DNA of 17,065 bases from Synechococcus sp. CPC35. GTDB taxonomy: Bacteria; Cyanobacteriota; Cyanobacteriia; PCC-6307; Cyanobiaceae. The first letter of the stretch is position 1; every line of letters starts with the position of its first letter. Under the pieces are notes generated by a model. It did no database searches. It worked only from the letters and a program-made list of their open reading frames with translations, and had not been told where the DNA came from. Location: the NCBI GenBank assembly GCA_002684175.1, contig NYUU01000016.1, forward strand, positions 5,817-22,881. Reading direction: 5' to 3'. Shown here piece by piece: positions 7,055 through 14,651 of this stretch. The position numbers and the translations under genes were made by a program.

Positions 7055-7549
7055 TCAGTCCCCACCTCCGATGATCAGGTTGCTCCCAGTCAGGTCAGCC
7101 CCCGCATAACGCAGTCCGGTCGACTTCACCCCCGGTGCATAGGCGTTGATCACCACAGCTGCACGCAGATCCGCATCACGCAGATCCACATCAGAGAGAT
7201 CCGTATTGGTGAGATTCGCTCCGCGCAGATCAGCATTGATCAACCTGGCACCGGTCAGATCAGCGCCCTCCAGATTGCTGTCGCGCAGATCAGCACCGCG
7301 CAGATCGGCACCGCGCAGGTCGGCACCGATCAGATGCGCCTCCCGCAGAGTGACACCACGAAGAACGCAGTTTCGACATTCATTGTGTTGCTCAAGCCGA
7401 TTCAGATCGGATCGCGATGCAGGCTCGATCGGAATCGGGAGGACCGGAGCAGCGGTGCATGGGCTCGACCAGGCCAGAACCGCGGCGCTGCCCATGGCCA
7501 TCATCAGCAGGGATCGCAACAGAACACCCTCAAGCCATGTCCAATACAT
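7055..7549 (-). CDS. Secreted pentapeptide-repeat protein
   Basis: Predicted exported protein of about 164 residues. The N-terminus (MYWTWLEGVLLRSLLMMAMG onward) is a signal peptide with likely cleavage after PCTAA, residue 34. A CxxC pair (ECRNCVLRGV, about residues 58-61) precedes at least eleven near-consecutive A(D/N)LxG pentapeptides (ADLRG, ADLRD, SNLEG, ADLTG, ANLTN and so on). These should fold as a right-handed quadrilateral beta-helix, capped by a less regular C-terminus with one more repeat pair. Cysteine pairs before the repeats are common in cyanobacterial members. The molecular function is unknown; a structural or binding role in the periplasm or thylakoid lumen is inference. 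A GTG at 7589-7591 would add 14 residues; neither start has a well-spaced ribosome binding site, and I prefer the ATG because it gives the cleaner signal peptide. It is the last gene of the leftward run, downstream of leuD. Confidence 0.85.
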   Translation of the reverse strand: MYWTWLEGVLLRSLLMMAMGSAAVLAWSSPCTAAPVLPIPIEPASRSDLNRLEQHNECRNCVLRGVTLREAHLIGADLRGADLRGADLRDSNLEGADLTGARLINADLRGANLTNTDLSDVDLRDADLRAAVVINAYAPGVKSTGLRYAGADLTGSNLIIGGGD

Positions 7550-7642
7550 AGACAAAGCAGACTCACCCTGCAACAGCTTTTTGCGACGCACACTTCATTT
7601 CTGCGATCCTCTGACTGTCCTGAAGACCGACGAATCGAACGG

Positions 7643-8263
7643 CTAACGGAACCCGTTCAGATAAGGCAAAGAGGCATGGGTTTGATCCACCTGAGATCCA
7701 GCAGCAAGAAGCTCAGATGTGGCGTCCCAGCGACCCGACAGCAACATATCGCGAGGCCCCTGAGCAATCATCAGGCTGTGGGCCTGATGATCGGAACCGG
7801 TCAACGACAGTGTGTTGAGATCAAGCGTCCAGATCCCCCCTGGACTGGATAAGGCAGCGTCCTGAACGCTGCTGATCAGTTCGTGATCAGCAGCGGCACA
7901 GGGAATGCCAAGCGCCAGACAGTTACCGAAAAAGATCTCTGCAAAACTTTCCCCGATCACCGCACGAATTCCCCAGCGCATCAGGGCCTGAGGTGCATGC
8001 TCCCGGCTGGATCCACATCCGAAGTTGTCATTGACGATCAGGATCGACGCGGCTTGATTTTCGCTGCGATCGAAGGGATGGTCTCCGGCAAGCTCCGTGC
8101 GGTCATCCGCGAACACCTGATCCCCGAGAGCATCGAAACTCACGCACTTGAGGAAACGGGCGGGAATGATCCGATCGGTGTCAATGTCATCACCCCGAAG
8201 GACCAGCGCAGAGCCGCTGACCGACTGAATCGGACCGGACGGGAAGACGTCTGGGCTGCTCAT
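7643..8263 (-). CDS. leuD: 3-isopropylmalate dehydratase small subunit
   Basis: Small subunit of isopropylmalate isomerase, which with LeuC converts 2-isopropylmalate to 3-isopropylmalate in leucine biosynthesis (cytosol). The 206-residue product carries the aconitase swivel-domain motifs: [16 protein letters not shown] near residue 24, [15 protein letters not shown] near 80 (phosphate/substrate-binding loop) and [18 protein letters not shown]. Length is normal for the short bacterial LeuD. The start ATG overlaps the leuC stop in a 4-base ATGA junction, typical of translational coupling between subunits that assemble one-to-one. No leucine leader peptide or T-box is seen upstream of the leuCD pair, which instead follows cinA directly. 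Confidence 0.96.
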   Translation of the reverse strand: MSSPDVFPSGPIQSVSGSALVLRGDDIDTDRIIPARFLKCVSFDALGDQVFADDRTELAGDHPFDRSENQAASILIVNDNFGCGSSREHAPQALMRWGIRAVIGESFAEIFFGNCLALGIPCAAADHELISSVQDAALSSPGGIWTLDLNTLSLTGSDHQAHSLMIAQGPRDMLLSGRWDATSELLAAGSQVDQTHASLPYLNGFR

Positions 8264-9696
8264 ACCGCGATTCCGTTGCTCATGGGGGCGGAGATGCCCA
8301 GGGTGCGGACATCTGTGACGGTTCCCGTGACGGCGGCGGCCGCCACCATGGCCGGACTCATCAGCAGGGTTCGGCCACTGGCGGATCCCTGCCGACCCTT
8401 GAAATTGCGGTTGCTGGAACTGGCACTGATCTGCCGACCGTCAAGACGGTCTGGATTCATGGCCAGACACATCGAACAGCCGGGCTCCCTCCATTCGAAA
8501 CCAGCGGCGCGGAAAATCACGTCCAGCCCCTCTGCCTCTGCGGCCTGAGCCACCTGCTCCGAACCGGGAACCACAAAGGCCTTGATGCCATCAGCCACCT
8601 GGCGCCCGCGGGCTACGGCAGCCGCAGCCCGCAGATCACTCAACCGACCATTGGTGCAACTGCCGATGAAACACACGTCCACGGGCACACCGGCAATGGC
8701 GGTACCGGGCTCCAGAGCCATGTATCGATAGGCCTCTTCAGCGATCGGCCGTTCAGCAGGCTCAAGAGCATCAAGGGTCGGAACGCACTCATCAATGCCC
8801 AGTCCCTGACCGGGCGTGATGCCCCAGGTGACCGTCGGTGGGATGGAGGGCGCATCAAAGACCACCTCGTCGTCCACCACAGCGTCCTTTTCTGAAGCAA
8901 TGGATCTCCACCAGGCGACAGCCCTCTCCCAGGAATCACCTGACGGGGCGTAGGGACGCCCCTTGATGTAGTCGAAGGTGACCTGATCCGGATTCACGTA
9001 ACCGCAGCGGGCGCCGCCTTCGATCGCCATGTTGCAGAGGGTCATCCGCTCCTCCATGGACAGCGTCTCGATCGCTGAACCGGCAAATTCATAGACAAAG
9101 CCAACCCCGCCCTTGACCCCAAGTGTGCGGATCACGTGCAGGATCAGATCCTTCGCGGACACACCCTCCGAGAGTTGGCCGTTCACCTGAATGCGGCGAA
9201 CCTTGAGCTTGTTCATCGCAAGGCTCTGACTGGCCAGCACATCCCTCACCTGACTGGTGCCGATTCCGAAGGCGATCGCACCGAACGCGCCGTGCGTGCA
9301 GGTGTGCGAATCACCGCAGGCAACCGTTATCCCCGGCTGTGACAGGCCCAGTTCGGGGGCGATCACATGAACGATGCCCTGGCGGCCGCTGCCGATGCCG
9401 TTGAGCTTGATCCCATACTCCGCACAGTTGCGTTCCAGGGTGCTGAGCATTTCCTCAGCCAGGGGATCTTCAAAAGGGCGTTGCTGGTTCGTTGTCGGCA
9501 CGATGTGGTCAACGGTGGCGATCGTCCGCTCCGGGCAGCGCACACCCAGCCCCTTGTCACGAAGTGCCGAAAAAGCCTGAGGACTGGTGACCTCGTGAAT
9601 CAGATGCAGACCGATGAAAAGCTGAGTCGACCCTCCGGGAAGCTCTGCCACCCGATGCAGATCCCACACCTTGTCGTAGAGGGTTCCGGAACTCAA
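8260..9696 (-). CDS. leuC: 3-isopropylmalate dehydratase large subunit
   Basis: Large, iron-sulfur subunit of isopropylmalate isomerase (leucine biosynthesis), partner of LeuD. The 478-residue product starts (M)[15 protein letters not shown] and contains [47 protein letters not shown] and [13 protein letters not shown]. The [4Fe-4S] cysteines fall at 347, 407 and 410 when counted from the TTG at 9694-9696. As I recall, this is the same numbering as E. coli LeuC, which supports this start. The open frame extends 23 codons further into cinA, but that part is not LeuC-like. The TTG has no clear ribosome binding site and lies 10 bases after the cinA stop, so coupling to cinA translation is plausible. 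A GTG at 9712-9714 is a less likely alternative. Confidence 0.95.
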   Translation of the reverse strand: MSSGTLYDKVWDLHRVAELPGGSTQLFIGLHLIHEVTSPQAFSALRDKGLGVRCPERTIATVDHIVPTTNQQRPFEDPLAEEMLSTLERNCAEYGIKLNGIGSGRQGIVHVIAPELGLSQPGITVACGDSHTCTHGAFGAIAFGIGTSQVRDVLASQSLAMNKLKVRRIQVNGQLSEGVSAKDLILHVIRTLGVKGGVGFVYEFAGSAIETLSMEERMTLCNMAIEGGARCGYVNPDQVTFDYIKGRPYAPSGDSWERAVAWWRSIASEKDAVVDDEVVFDAPSIPPTVTWGITPGQGLGIDECVPTLDALEPAERPIAEEAYRYMALEPGTAIAGVPVDVCFIGSCTNGRLSDLRAAAAVARGRQVADGIKAFVVPGSEQVAQAAEAEGLDVIFRAAGFEWREPGCSMCLAMNPDRLDGRQISASSSNRNFKGRQGSASGRTLLMSPAMVAAAAVTGTVTDVRTLGISAPMSNGIAV

Positions 9697-9706
9697 TGGA
9701 TCATCA

Positions 9707-11020
9707 TTAAGCACATTCCACACTAAGCCGTGCAAGGAGTCGCAAACGCAGGCGATCCAGGGCACGAATCACCGTCAACTGCTGGACAGCCAGCCGGCCG
9801 CGACGATCTCCGAACCGCTCGATCCAGGCTTCGCATCCGTCCGGGCCGGCCACGGCGAGATGAACCATCCCCACAGGTTTTTCAGGTGTGCCGCCATCCG
9901 GGCCAGCGACACCGCTGATCGCTACTCCCCAGTCACTCGAGAATCTCTGCCGCACAGCCTTCGCCATTGCTGTGACCACCGGTTCGGAGACAGCGCCATG
10001 GTGTTCCAACACGTCCGTGGGCACGCCCAGCAGGCTGCTCTTGACAGCATTGGTGTAAGCGATCACTCCACCATCGAAAGCGGCGGATGAACCCGGGATC
10101 GCCGTAAGGGCAGCGCCAAGTCCACCTCCGGTACAGGATTCAGCCACGGCCAACGTGTCCCCGGCTCGGCGCAGCAGACTCAGCACCACCGAGGCGAGAG
10201 TGTCTCCATCCACGCCGTAGCACCTGGTTCCGGTGCGGTGACGCAACTCCTCCTCCAGTGGATCCAGCAGAGCAGCGGCTTGTGACGCTGTGGATGCACG
10301 GGCTGTAAGTCTGAGTTTCACATCGCCGAGGGAGGCATAGGGAGCAGCAGTCGGATTGCGTCCTTGCAGAAGATCGTCGATCTTTTCCGCGAGGTCGGAT
10401 TCCCCGATGCCACAGAAACGCATCTGACGACTGACGAAGAACTCCGATGAGCCACCGTGTTCCCGTAGCCAGGGAGCTGCCGTCTCCTCCCACATCGCAC
10501 GCATTTCGGAGGGAACACCGGGGAAGGTGAGAATCGTGAAGTCGGGCCGTGGAGACCAGATCATTCCCGGGGCTGATCCCAGCGGATTCGGCAGAACGGC
10601 TGCACCTCGGGGCAGGAATGCCTGAGAACGATTGCTGGGCCCTACAGGCCGGCCAGCAGAAGACAGCTTCGACTGGATCTCGATCCAGAGTTCGGGATGC
10701 TCTTCAAGCGGCGTGTTGAACGCTGCGGCAATGGACGCCGTGGTGAGGTCATCGGGCGTCGGGCCCAGTCCGCCGGTGGTGATCAGGATCCTGCAACGAC
10801 CTGCTGATTCGAGCACCGAATCGATCAAACGCTCGGTGTTGTCTCCAACCACGCTCTGGCGGTAGTGAGGCAGTCCCAGACCTGCCAGCTGTTCGGCGAT
10901 CCAGCGGGCATTGCCGTTGAGAATGTCTCCCAGCAGAAGCTCTGTGCCAACACAGAGAATTTCAACACCGTTCTCAGCCAAACCGTTCTCAGCCACGCCG
11001 CTCGCCACAGGGCGCCACAT
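9707..11020 (-). CDS. cinA: CinA family protein (nicotinamide-nucleotide amidohydrolase / damage-inducible)
   Basis: Two-domain cytosolic CinA protein. Residues about 18-190 are the MoCF/COG1058 domain ([46 protein letters not shown]), associated with pyrophosphatase activity in CinA relatives. Residues about 275-430 are the PncC-type nicotinamide-nucleotide deamidase domain ([53 protein letters not shown]), with the expected Ser, Tyr and Lys. The likely role is recycling NMN to NaMN in NAD metabolism; the competence role implied by the name is not established here. The start is uncertain. ATG 11018-11020 gives 437 residues and a 32-base overlap with the upstream gene. GTG 10994-10996 (8-base overlap) and TTG 10979-10981 are also possible, and family similarity only begins at EILCVGTE. 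A 15-base tandem duplication encodes [10 protein letters not shown] just before that point. Confidence 0.93.
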   Translation of the reverse strand: MWRPVASGVAENGLAENGVEILCVGTELLLGDILNGNARWIAEQLAGLGLPHYRQSVVGDNTERLIDSVLESAGRCRILITTGGLGPTPDDLTTASIAAAFNTPLEEHPELWIEIQSKLSSAGRPVGPSNRSQAFLPRGAAVLPNPLGSAPGMIWSPRPDFTILTFPGVPSEMRAMWEETAAPWLREHGGSSEFFVSRQMRFCGIGESDLAEKIDDLLQGRNPTAAPYASLGDVKLRLTARASTASQAAALLDPLEEELRHRTGTRCYGVDGDTLASVVLSLLRRAGDTLAVAESCTGGGLGAALTAIPGSSAAFDGGVIAYTNAVKSSLLGVPTDVLEHHGAVSEPVVTAMAKAVRQRFSSDWGVAISGVAGPDGGTPEKPVGMVHLAVAGPDGCEAWIERFGDRRGRLAVQQLTVIRALDRLRLRLLARLSVECA

Positions 11021-12152
11021 CAGGGGCTTGCAGCTTTGGAGTGGTTTCGCTCAGAGCGTGCTCCATCTGCAGCTGTCGCCAGCTGATCACAACACTTGCC
11101 ACGAGGATGGCTGTTGCCAGAGCAAGCCAGAGGAATCGCATTTCAGCATTGGCCACCACGAGTGCCAGAGCTGCCAGCCACTGGGTGAACACGTAGATCA
11201 GAAGCACGGTGCGTCGATGGCTGAAACCGGCCCGCAACAGCCGGTGATGCAGATGACGGCGATCAGGATGAAAAGGAGAACGTCCCGCCCTCAGGCGGCC
11301 CATGATCACAGCGGACATATCAGCCAGCGGAAGGGAGAGAATCAGCAGAGGCAGGAGGAGGCTGACTGTGGTCAGGCCTTTGGCCGGCCCGACGATGCTC
11401 ACGGCACTGAGTGTGAAGCCGAGGAAATAGGAACCGCCATCACCCATGAAGATGCGTGCCGGGTTGAAATTGTGTCTCAGAAACCCGAGGCAGCATCCCG
11501 CCAGTGCCGCGGCAAGGAAGCCTGCAGCCACCTGATGCAGAGAGAAACTCACTGATACCAGCCCGACTGCGGCGATCCCGGCGACACCGGCCGCCAGCCC
11601 ATCCAGCCCGTCCAGCCAGTTGATTGCGTTGGTAATGCCAACCAGCCAGATGACGGTGGCAAGAAGACTGAGACTTTCCGGCAGGCTGATGGCCGAACCT
11701 GCGGATGTCAGCCAGGGGAGATCAATGGCTCCGATGCGGACGCCCTGACTCCAGATGGCGCAGGAGATGGCAATCTGACCGGCAAGGCGAGGCCAGGGAG
11801 ACAGCGAGAAGAGATCATCGGCAAGACCGATCAGAAAGAAACACAAGCCACCCGCCAGGGTGCTCCAGATCAGTTGATCACGTTCTGGAGCGAGCAGCCC
11901 GAATCCGCCAAGCAACCAGACAATCGTCAGGGAGAGGGCAAAACCGAGGACCATCGCCACTCCGCCGAGGCGGACCATCGGAGTGCTGTGCTGCTTTCGA
12001 GGATCGGGTTTGTCGGTGAAACCGAAGCGCAGGCCGAGATGTCGTACGAGAGGTACCAGGCCAGTGGTGATCCCCGCCGCAGCCAGGAAGCTCAGCAAGG
12101 CCACCGGTATCGGACTGGCTGCGAGAGTCACTGAAACTCCATGGGTGGACAT
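10989..12152 (-). CDS. MraY/WecA-family undecaprenyl-phosphate sugar-1-phosphate transferase
   Basis: Polytopic inner-membrane enzyme that transfers a sugar-1-phosphate (often GlcNAc-1-P) from a UDP-sugar to undecaprenyl phosphate, starting assembly of an O-antigen, teichoic-acid-like or capsular glycan. The 387-residue product has about ten hydrophobic segments and the family landmarks in order: [18 protein letters not shown] (47-64), ADDLFSL (Asp112/Asp113), [15 protein letters not shown] (175-189), [14 protein letters not shown] (Asp238) and [12 protein letters not shown] (295-306). The last motif is the WecA/TagO-type His box, which argues against MraY itself. The sugar substrate cannot be read from sequence. 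A GTG at 12129-12131 with GGAG five bases upstream is a possible alternative start, seven codons downstream. It lies 85 bases after glyA and overlaps cinA. Confidence 0.9.
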   Translation of the reverse strand: MSTHGVSVTLAASPIPVALLSFLAAAGITTGLVPLVRHLGLRFGFTDKPDPRKQHSTPMVRLGGVAMVLGFALSLTIVWLLGGFGLLAPERDQLIWSTLAGGLCFFLIGLADDLFSLSPWPRLAGQIAISCAIWSQGVRIGAIDLPWLTSAGSAISLPESLSLLATVIWLVGITNAINWLDGLDGLAAGVAGIAAVGLVSVSFSLHQVAAGFLAAALAGCCLGFLRHNFNPARIFMGDGGSYFLGFTLSAVSIVGPAKGLTTVSLLLPLLILSLPLADMSAVIMGRLRAGRSPFHPDRRHLHHRLLRAGFSHRRTVLLIYVFTQWLAALALVVANAEMRFLWLALATAILVASVVISWRQLQMEHALSETTPKLQAPDVAPCGERRG

Positions 12153-12237
12153 TCCCCATAAAGAGGAGTGTCGTTCATCCTAAGGAAACCAGTGATCAGC
12201 AACCAGAACCGGTTGTCGTGCTGGACAAGGGTACCGA

Positions 12238-13539
12238 TCAGACGAGCGCCGGTTTCCTGCTGTCCGCGTAGAGAGGGAAGCGCTCGCAGAGGGCCGAGAC
12301 ACGCTCTAGACACTGCGCACGGATCTGATCATCCTCGGGATTGAGCAGTCGGTCTGCAATCACATCCCCAACTTCCCGGAAGGCTTCAGCATCGAAGCCA
12401 CGGGTGGTGAGGGCAGCCGTTCCCAGCCGCAGACCACTGGTGACGAAGGGAGACTCAGGATCGAAGGGAACGGTGTTCTTATTGGCTGTGATGTGGACAT
12501 CACTCACAAGCAGATCGGCCACCTTGCCGGTCATGCCGATGCAGCGGAGATCAAGCAGAACAACATGGTTGTCGGTTCCACCGCTCACCACATCGATTCC
12601 CCTCGAGATCATCCGCTCAGCCAGAGCGATTGCATTGTCGACCACCTGCTGGCTGTAGACCTTGAAGCCCGGCTGAAGCGCCTCTCCGAAAGCAACGGCC
12701 TTCGCGGCAATCACATGCTCAAGTGGGCCACCCTGCGTTCCTGGGAAAACAGCCTTGTCAAATTTCCTGGCGAACTCTGCATCCCTGCAGAGGATCAACC
12801 CACCACGAGGTCCCCGCAGGGTCTTGTGAGTGGTGGTGGTGACAACATCGCAATGGGGGACAGGACTCGGGTGAACTCCCGCAGCTACAAGACCGGCGAT
12901 GTGGGCCATATCCGCCAGAAGGAAAGCACCCACTTCATCGGCAATGGCTCGGAAGGCAGGGAAATCGATCGTGCGTGGGTAGGCCGAGTAACCACACACG
13001 ATCAGCTTCGGCCGGTGTTCCAGAGCCAGCTGACGGATTGAAGCCATGTCAAGCGTCTGGCTTTCGGGGTCAACGCCGTACTGGACGACCTTGAACCATT
13101 TGCCGCTGACATTGACTGGAGATCCGTGGGTCAGGTGACCGCCGTGGGACAGGTCAAGACCCATGATCGTGTCGCCGGGCTTCAGCAGTGCCAGAAACAC
13201 AGCGAAGTTGGCCTGGGCACCACTGTGGGGCTGGACGTTGGCCCAGGCTGCGCCGAACAGCTGCTTGGCTCGCTCGATCGCCAGCTCTTCGATCGCATCG
13301 ACATGCTCACAGCCGCCGTAATAACGCTTGCTGGGGAGCCCTTCGGCGTATTTGTTGGTGAGAACGGAACCCTGGGCCTGCATCACCGCCTTTGAGGCGA
13401 AATTCTCGCTGGCAATCAGCTCAAGGTGAGTTTCCTGACGCCGCTGCTCCTGGTCAATGAAACCTGCAATGACGGGATCGACCGCAGCCAGATCATTGTT
13501 GATGGAACGTCCCTGAACCTGACTCATCGCATCCGTCAT
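12238..13539 (-). CDS. glyA: Serine hydroxymethyltransferase
   Basis: PLP enzyme interconverting serine and glycine with transfer of a one-carbon unit to tetrahydrofolate (cytosol). In cyanobacteria it also links photorespiratory glycine to C1 metabolism. The 433-residue product carries [20 protein letters not shown] (near 38), [40 protein letters not shown] and the PLP-lysine motif [16 protein letters not shown] (Lys239). Length and motif spacing are those of bacterial GlyA. ATG 13537-13539 is used; an internal ATG four codons later (MSQVQGRS) is equally possible. It is the first gene of the leftward run and lies 53 bases beyond the terminator of tRNA-Arg, so it should have its own promoter, which I could not pick out. 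Confidence 0.97.
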   Translation of the reverse strand: MTDAMSQVQGRSINNDLAAVDPVIAGFIDQEQRRQETHLELIASENFASKAVMQAQGSVLTNKYAEGLPSKRYYGGCEHVDAIEELAIERAKQLFGAAWANVQPHSGAQANFAVFLALLKPGDTIMGLDLSHGGHLTHGSPVNVSGKWFKVVQYGVDPESQTLDMASIRQLALEHRPKLIVCGYSAYPRTIDFPAFRAIADEVGAFLLADMAHIAGLVAAGVHPSPVPHCDVVTTTTHKTLRGPRGGLILCRDAEFARKFDKAVFPGTQGGPLEHVIAAKAVAFGEALQPGFKVYSQQVVDNAIALAERMISRGIDVVSGGTDNHVVLLDLRCIGMTGKVADLLVSDVHITANKNTVPFDPESPFVTSGLRLGTAALTTRGFDAEAFREVGDVIADRLLNPEDDQIRAQCLERVSALCERFPLYADSRKPALV

Positions 13540-13592
13540 CGGTTTTTCGACCCAGCGTAAGAAACGCTTGTGATCCCAGCAGCCGATTCGAC

Positions 13593-13620
13593 AAAAAAAA
13601 ACTGCCTGAGCGGCAGTTTT
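13593..13620 (-). terminator. Intrinsic terminator of tRNA-Arg
   Basis: On the minus strand, GAAAACTGCC-GCTCA-GGCAGTTTTTTTTT forms a six-pair GC-containing stem (extendable by A-T pairs) with a five-base loop and a run of U. It starts only four bases beyond the tRNA 3' end, so it terminates the tRNA transcript before glyA. This is the clearest intrinsic terminator in the window. Confidence 0.85.
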
Positions 13621-13623
13621 CGA

Positions 13624-13697
13624 CGCGCCTGGAGAGATTCGAACTCCCGACCCTCTGATCCGTAGTCAGATGCTCTAATCCGCTGAGCTACAGGCGC
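13624..13697 (-). tRNA. tRNA-Arg (anticodon ACG)
   Basis: A 74-base gene folds as a full cloverleaf. The acceptor stem is GCGCCTG paired with CAGGCGC, with discriminator G. The D stem is GCTC/GAGC, the anticodon stem TCTGA/TCAGA with loop CTACGGA, and the T arm GGGAG-TTCGAAT-CTCTC. The anticodon ACG reads CGN arginine codons once A34 is deaminated to inosine by TadA. CCA is not encoded. It has its own promoter-like sequence upstream and an intrinsic terminator directly downstream. It sits between glyA and a 2TM protein gene. Confidence 0.96.
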
Positions 13698-13709
13698 CGG
13701 CGTGAATCC

Positions 13710-13739
13710 ATGAGACTCCATTGAGGGTCCTGCCGTCAA
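13710..13739 (-). promoter_or_regulatory. Sigma-70-type promoter for tRNA-Arg
   Basis: On the minus strand a -35 TTGACG (five of six consensus bases) and a -10 TCTCAT (four of six) are separated by 18 bases. The -10 ends 12 bases before the mature tRNA 5' end, giving a leader of about six bases, which is normal for a tRNA gene. Confidence 0.5.
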
Positions 13740-13785
13740 CCTGAGCCACGCCGAGCCAGGATCGTTGGGCACGATCCCTGACTTG

Positions 13786-14037
13786 ATGCCGATTCGCTGG
13801 TACAGCCCTGCCGGGACCGACCCCAACGACCCCACCTATCGCCATTTCGAGCGGATCGTCAATTTCTGCCTGCATGCCGGAGTCTTTGCTGCGGTCAACA
13901 GCGGCGCCTGGTTCGTGCAGCAGATCCGGCACCCCCTGCCGGACAGCTATCTGCCGATGATCTCAGGCGTCTGGGGAGCAGTTCTTGCCGTCCAGCTGTT
14001 TGTTGTGATCCGGCAACGTCCGGTGCCTGCCAATTAG
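13786..14037 (+). CDS. 2TM domain-containing protein
   Basis: Small membrane protein of 83 residues, starting MPIRWYSPAGTDPNDPTYRH. A short cytoplasmic segment (YRHFERIVNFCLHAGVFAAV) leads into two predicted helices, about residues 30-45 and 58-76, followed by a short basic tail (RQRPVPAN). This arrangement, with Arg/Asn in the first helix approach and WF between the helices, matches the 2TM family (PF13239) found next to tRNA and glyA genes in picocyanobacteria. No molecular function is known. A TTG at 13765 would add seven residues, but the ATG is preferred. It faces away from tRNA-Arg and is followed 32 bases later by the DUF3181 gene. Confidence 0.75.
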   Translation: MPIRWYSPAGTDPNDPTYRHFERIVNFCLHAGVFAAVNSGAWFVQQIRHPLPDSYLPMISGVWGAVLAVQLFVVIRQRPVPAN

Positions 14038-14069
14038 CGTCACCATGGAGAGTGAACGGACGCAGAACA

Positions 14070-14360
14070 ATGTCCCTCCCCGCAAGTGACCTGAAGGACC
14101 TGCAGGCTGCCCTGGCTGATCGTCTTTACCTGCAGATCAGCGGTTGGCACCTTTATCTGGGTGATGCCGATCTCGCCTCCGCCCTGGCGATCGAATGCAG
14201 TGCAAGGGTGAACCAGGGAGCCGAGATCGCTGCCCGCCAGGCGGTGGAAGCGGTGAAGGTGTCCGTTGGCGGTGGATCGAGCCAGTTGCCGATGGCGCGT
14301 CTGCTGCCACCTGCTCAACTGCGTGACCTGGAGGAGATCCTCGAGCCCTACTGCAGATAA
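14070..14360 (+). CDS. DUF3181 family protein
   Basis: A 96-residue soluble protein starting MSLPASDLKDLQAALADRLY. The segment LYLQISGWHLYLGDADLASALAIEC is characteristic of the cyanobacterial DUF3181 family, followed by a more variable region ending in LRDLEEILEPYCR. The function is unknown. The chosen ATG follows GGACG at suitable distance; a GTG at 14052 would add six residues that are not family-like. It is the middle gene of three small rightward genes, with 32 bases before it and 27 after it, so co-transcription is likely. Confidence 0.82.
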   Translation: MSLPASDLKDLQAALADRLYLQISGWHLYLGDADLASALAIECSARVNQGAEIAARQAVEAVKVSVGGGSSQLPMARLLPPAQLRDLEEILEPYCR

Positions 14361-14387
14361 GGTTGCACCCCATCAGGGGAAGGTGAC

Positions 14388-14651
14388 GTGTTGATCATCG
14401 AAGTCACCAACCCTCGGGAGGTGATGCGCCAACGACTCGGGCGGCTGGGAGAACGGCTGATCGGGCGGGTGGTGGATCCCGAAGCGCAGGTGGAAAAGGC
14501 ACTGATCCAGGAAATGGAGACGGCTTTCAAGGAATTCGGGATTGAGGCCCGCATCGTCTCGGTGCAGGGAGCGCAGCTGGTGGGGCGTCATCAGCTTGAA
14601 CTGCCGATCCAGGTTCGTGATGAACGGGATGTGAAGCTCACCGAGATCTGA
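14388..14651 (+). CDS. Conserved hypothetical protein, 87 residues, unrecognised
   Basis: I do not recognise a named family. The protein starts with a GTG (MLIIEVTNPREVMRQRLGRL) preceded by AGGGGAAGG, a strong ribosome binding site. Its sequence alternates beta-like segments (LIIEVTN, ARIVSVQ, HQLELPIQVR) with a charged helix (PEAQVEKALIQEMETAFKEF), suggesting a small alpha/beta fold. It has no cysteine, signal peptide or membrane segment, so it should be cytosolic. It is the third of three closely spaced small genes. Its last 14 bases overlap the 3' end of the convergent murJ gene. A short CCCC-ATCA-GGGG hairpin could partly mask its ribosome binding site, though with four pairs it is weak. 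Coding is supported by the ribosome binding site, the close packing and the ordered composition. Confidence 0.72.
   Translation: MLIIEVTNPREVMRQRLGRLGERLIGRVVDPEAQVEKALIQEMETAFKEFGIEARIVSVQGAQLVGRHQLELPIQVRDERDVKLTEI

Noticed and set aside
7146..7646. Repetitive plus-strand frame rich in RRSAPRRSAP, and a CRISPR-like periodicity
   Set aside because: The periodicity is the complement of the pentapeptide repeats (15-base units with no unique spacers), so it is neither a separate gene nor a CRISPR array.
9697..9765. N-terminal extension of leuC into cinA
   Set aside because: The 23 added residues are not LeuC-like and encode the end of cinA in another frame; cysteine positions fit the family when counted from TTG 9696.
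12153..12237. Possible regulatory element between glyA and the WecA-like gene (AACCGGTT palindrome, repeated CTGGTT)
   Set aside because: No stable stem, U-run or known riboswitch features; the short repeats are within chance expectation.
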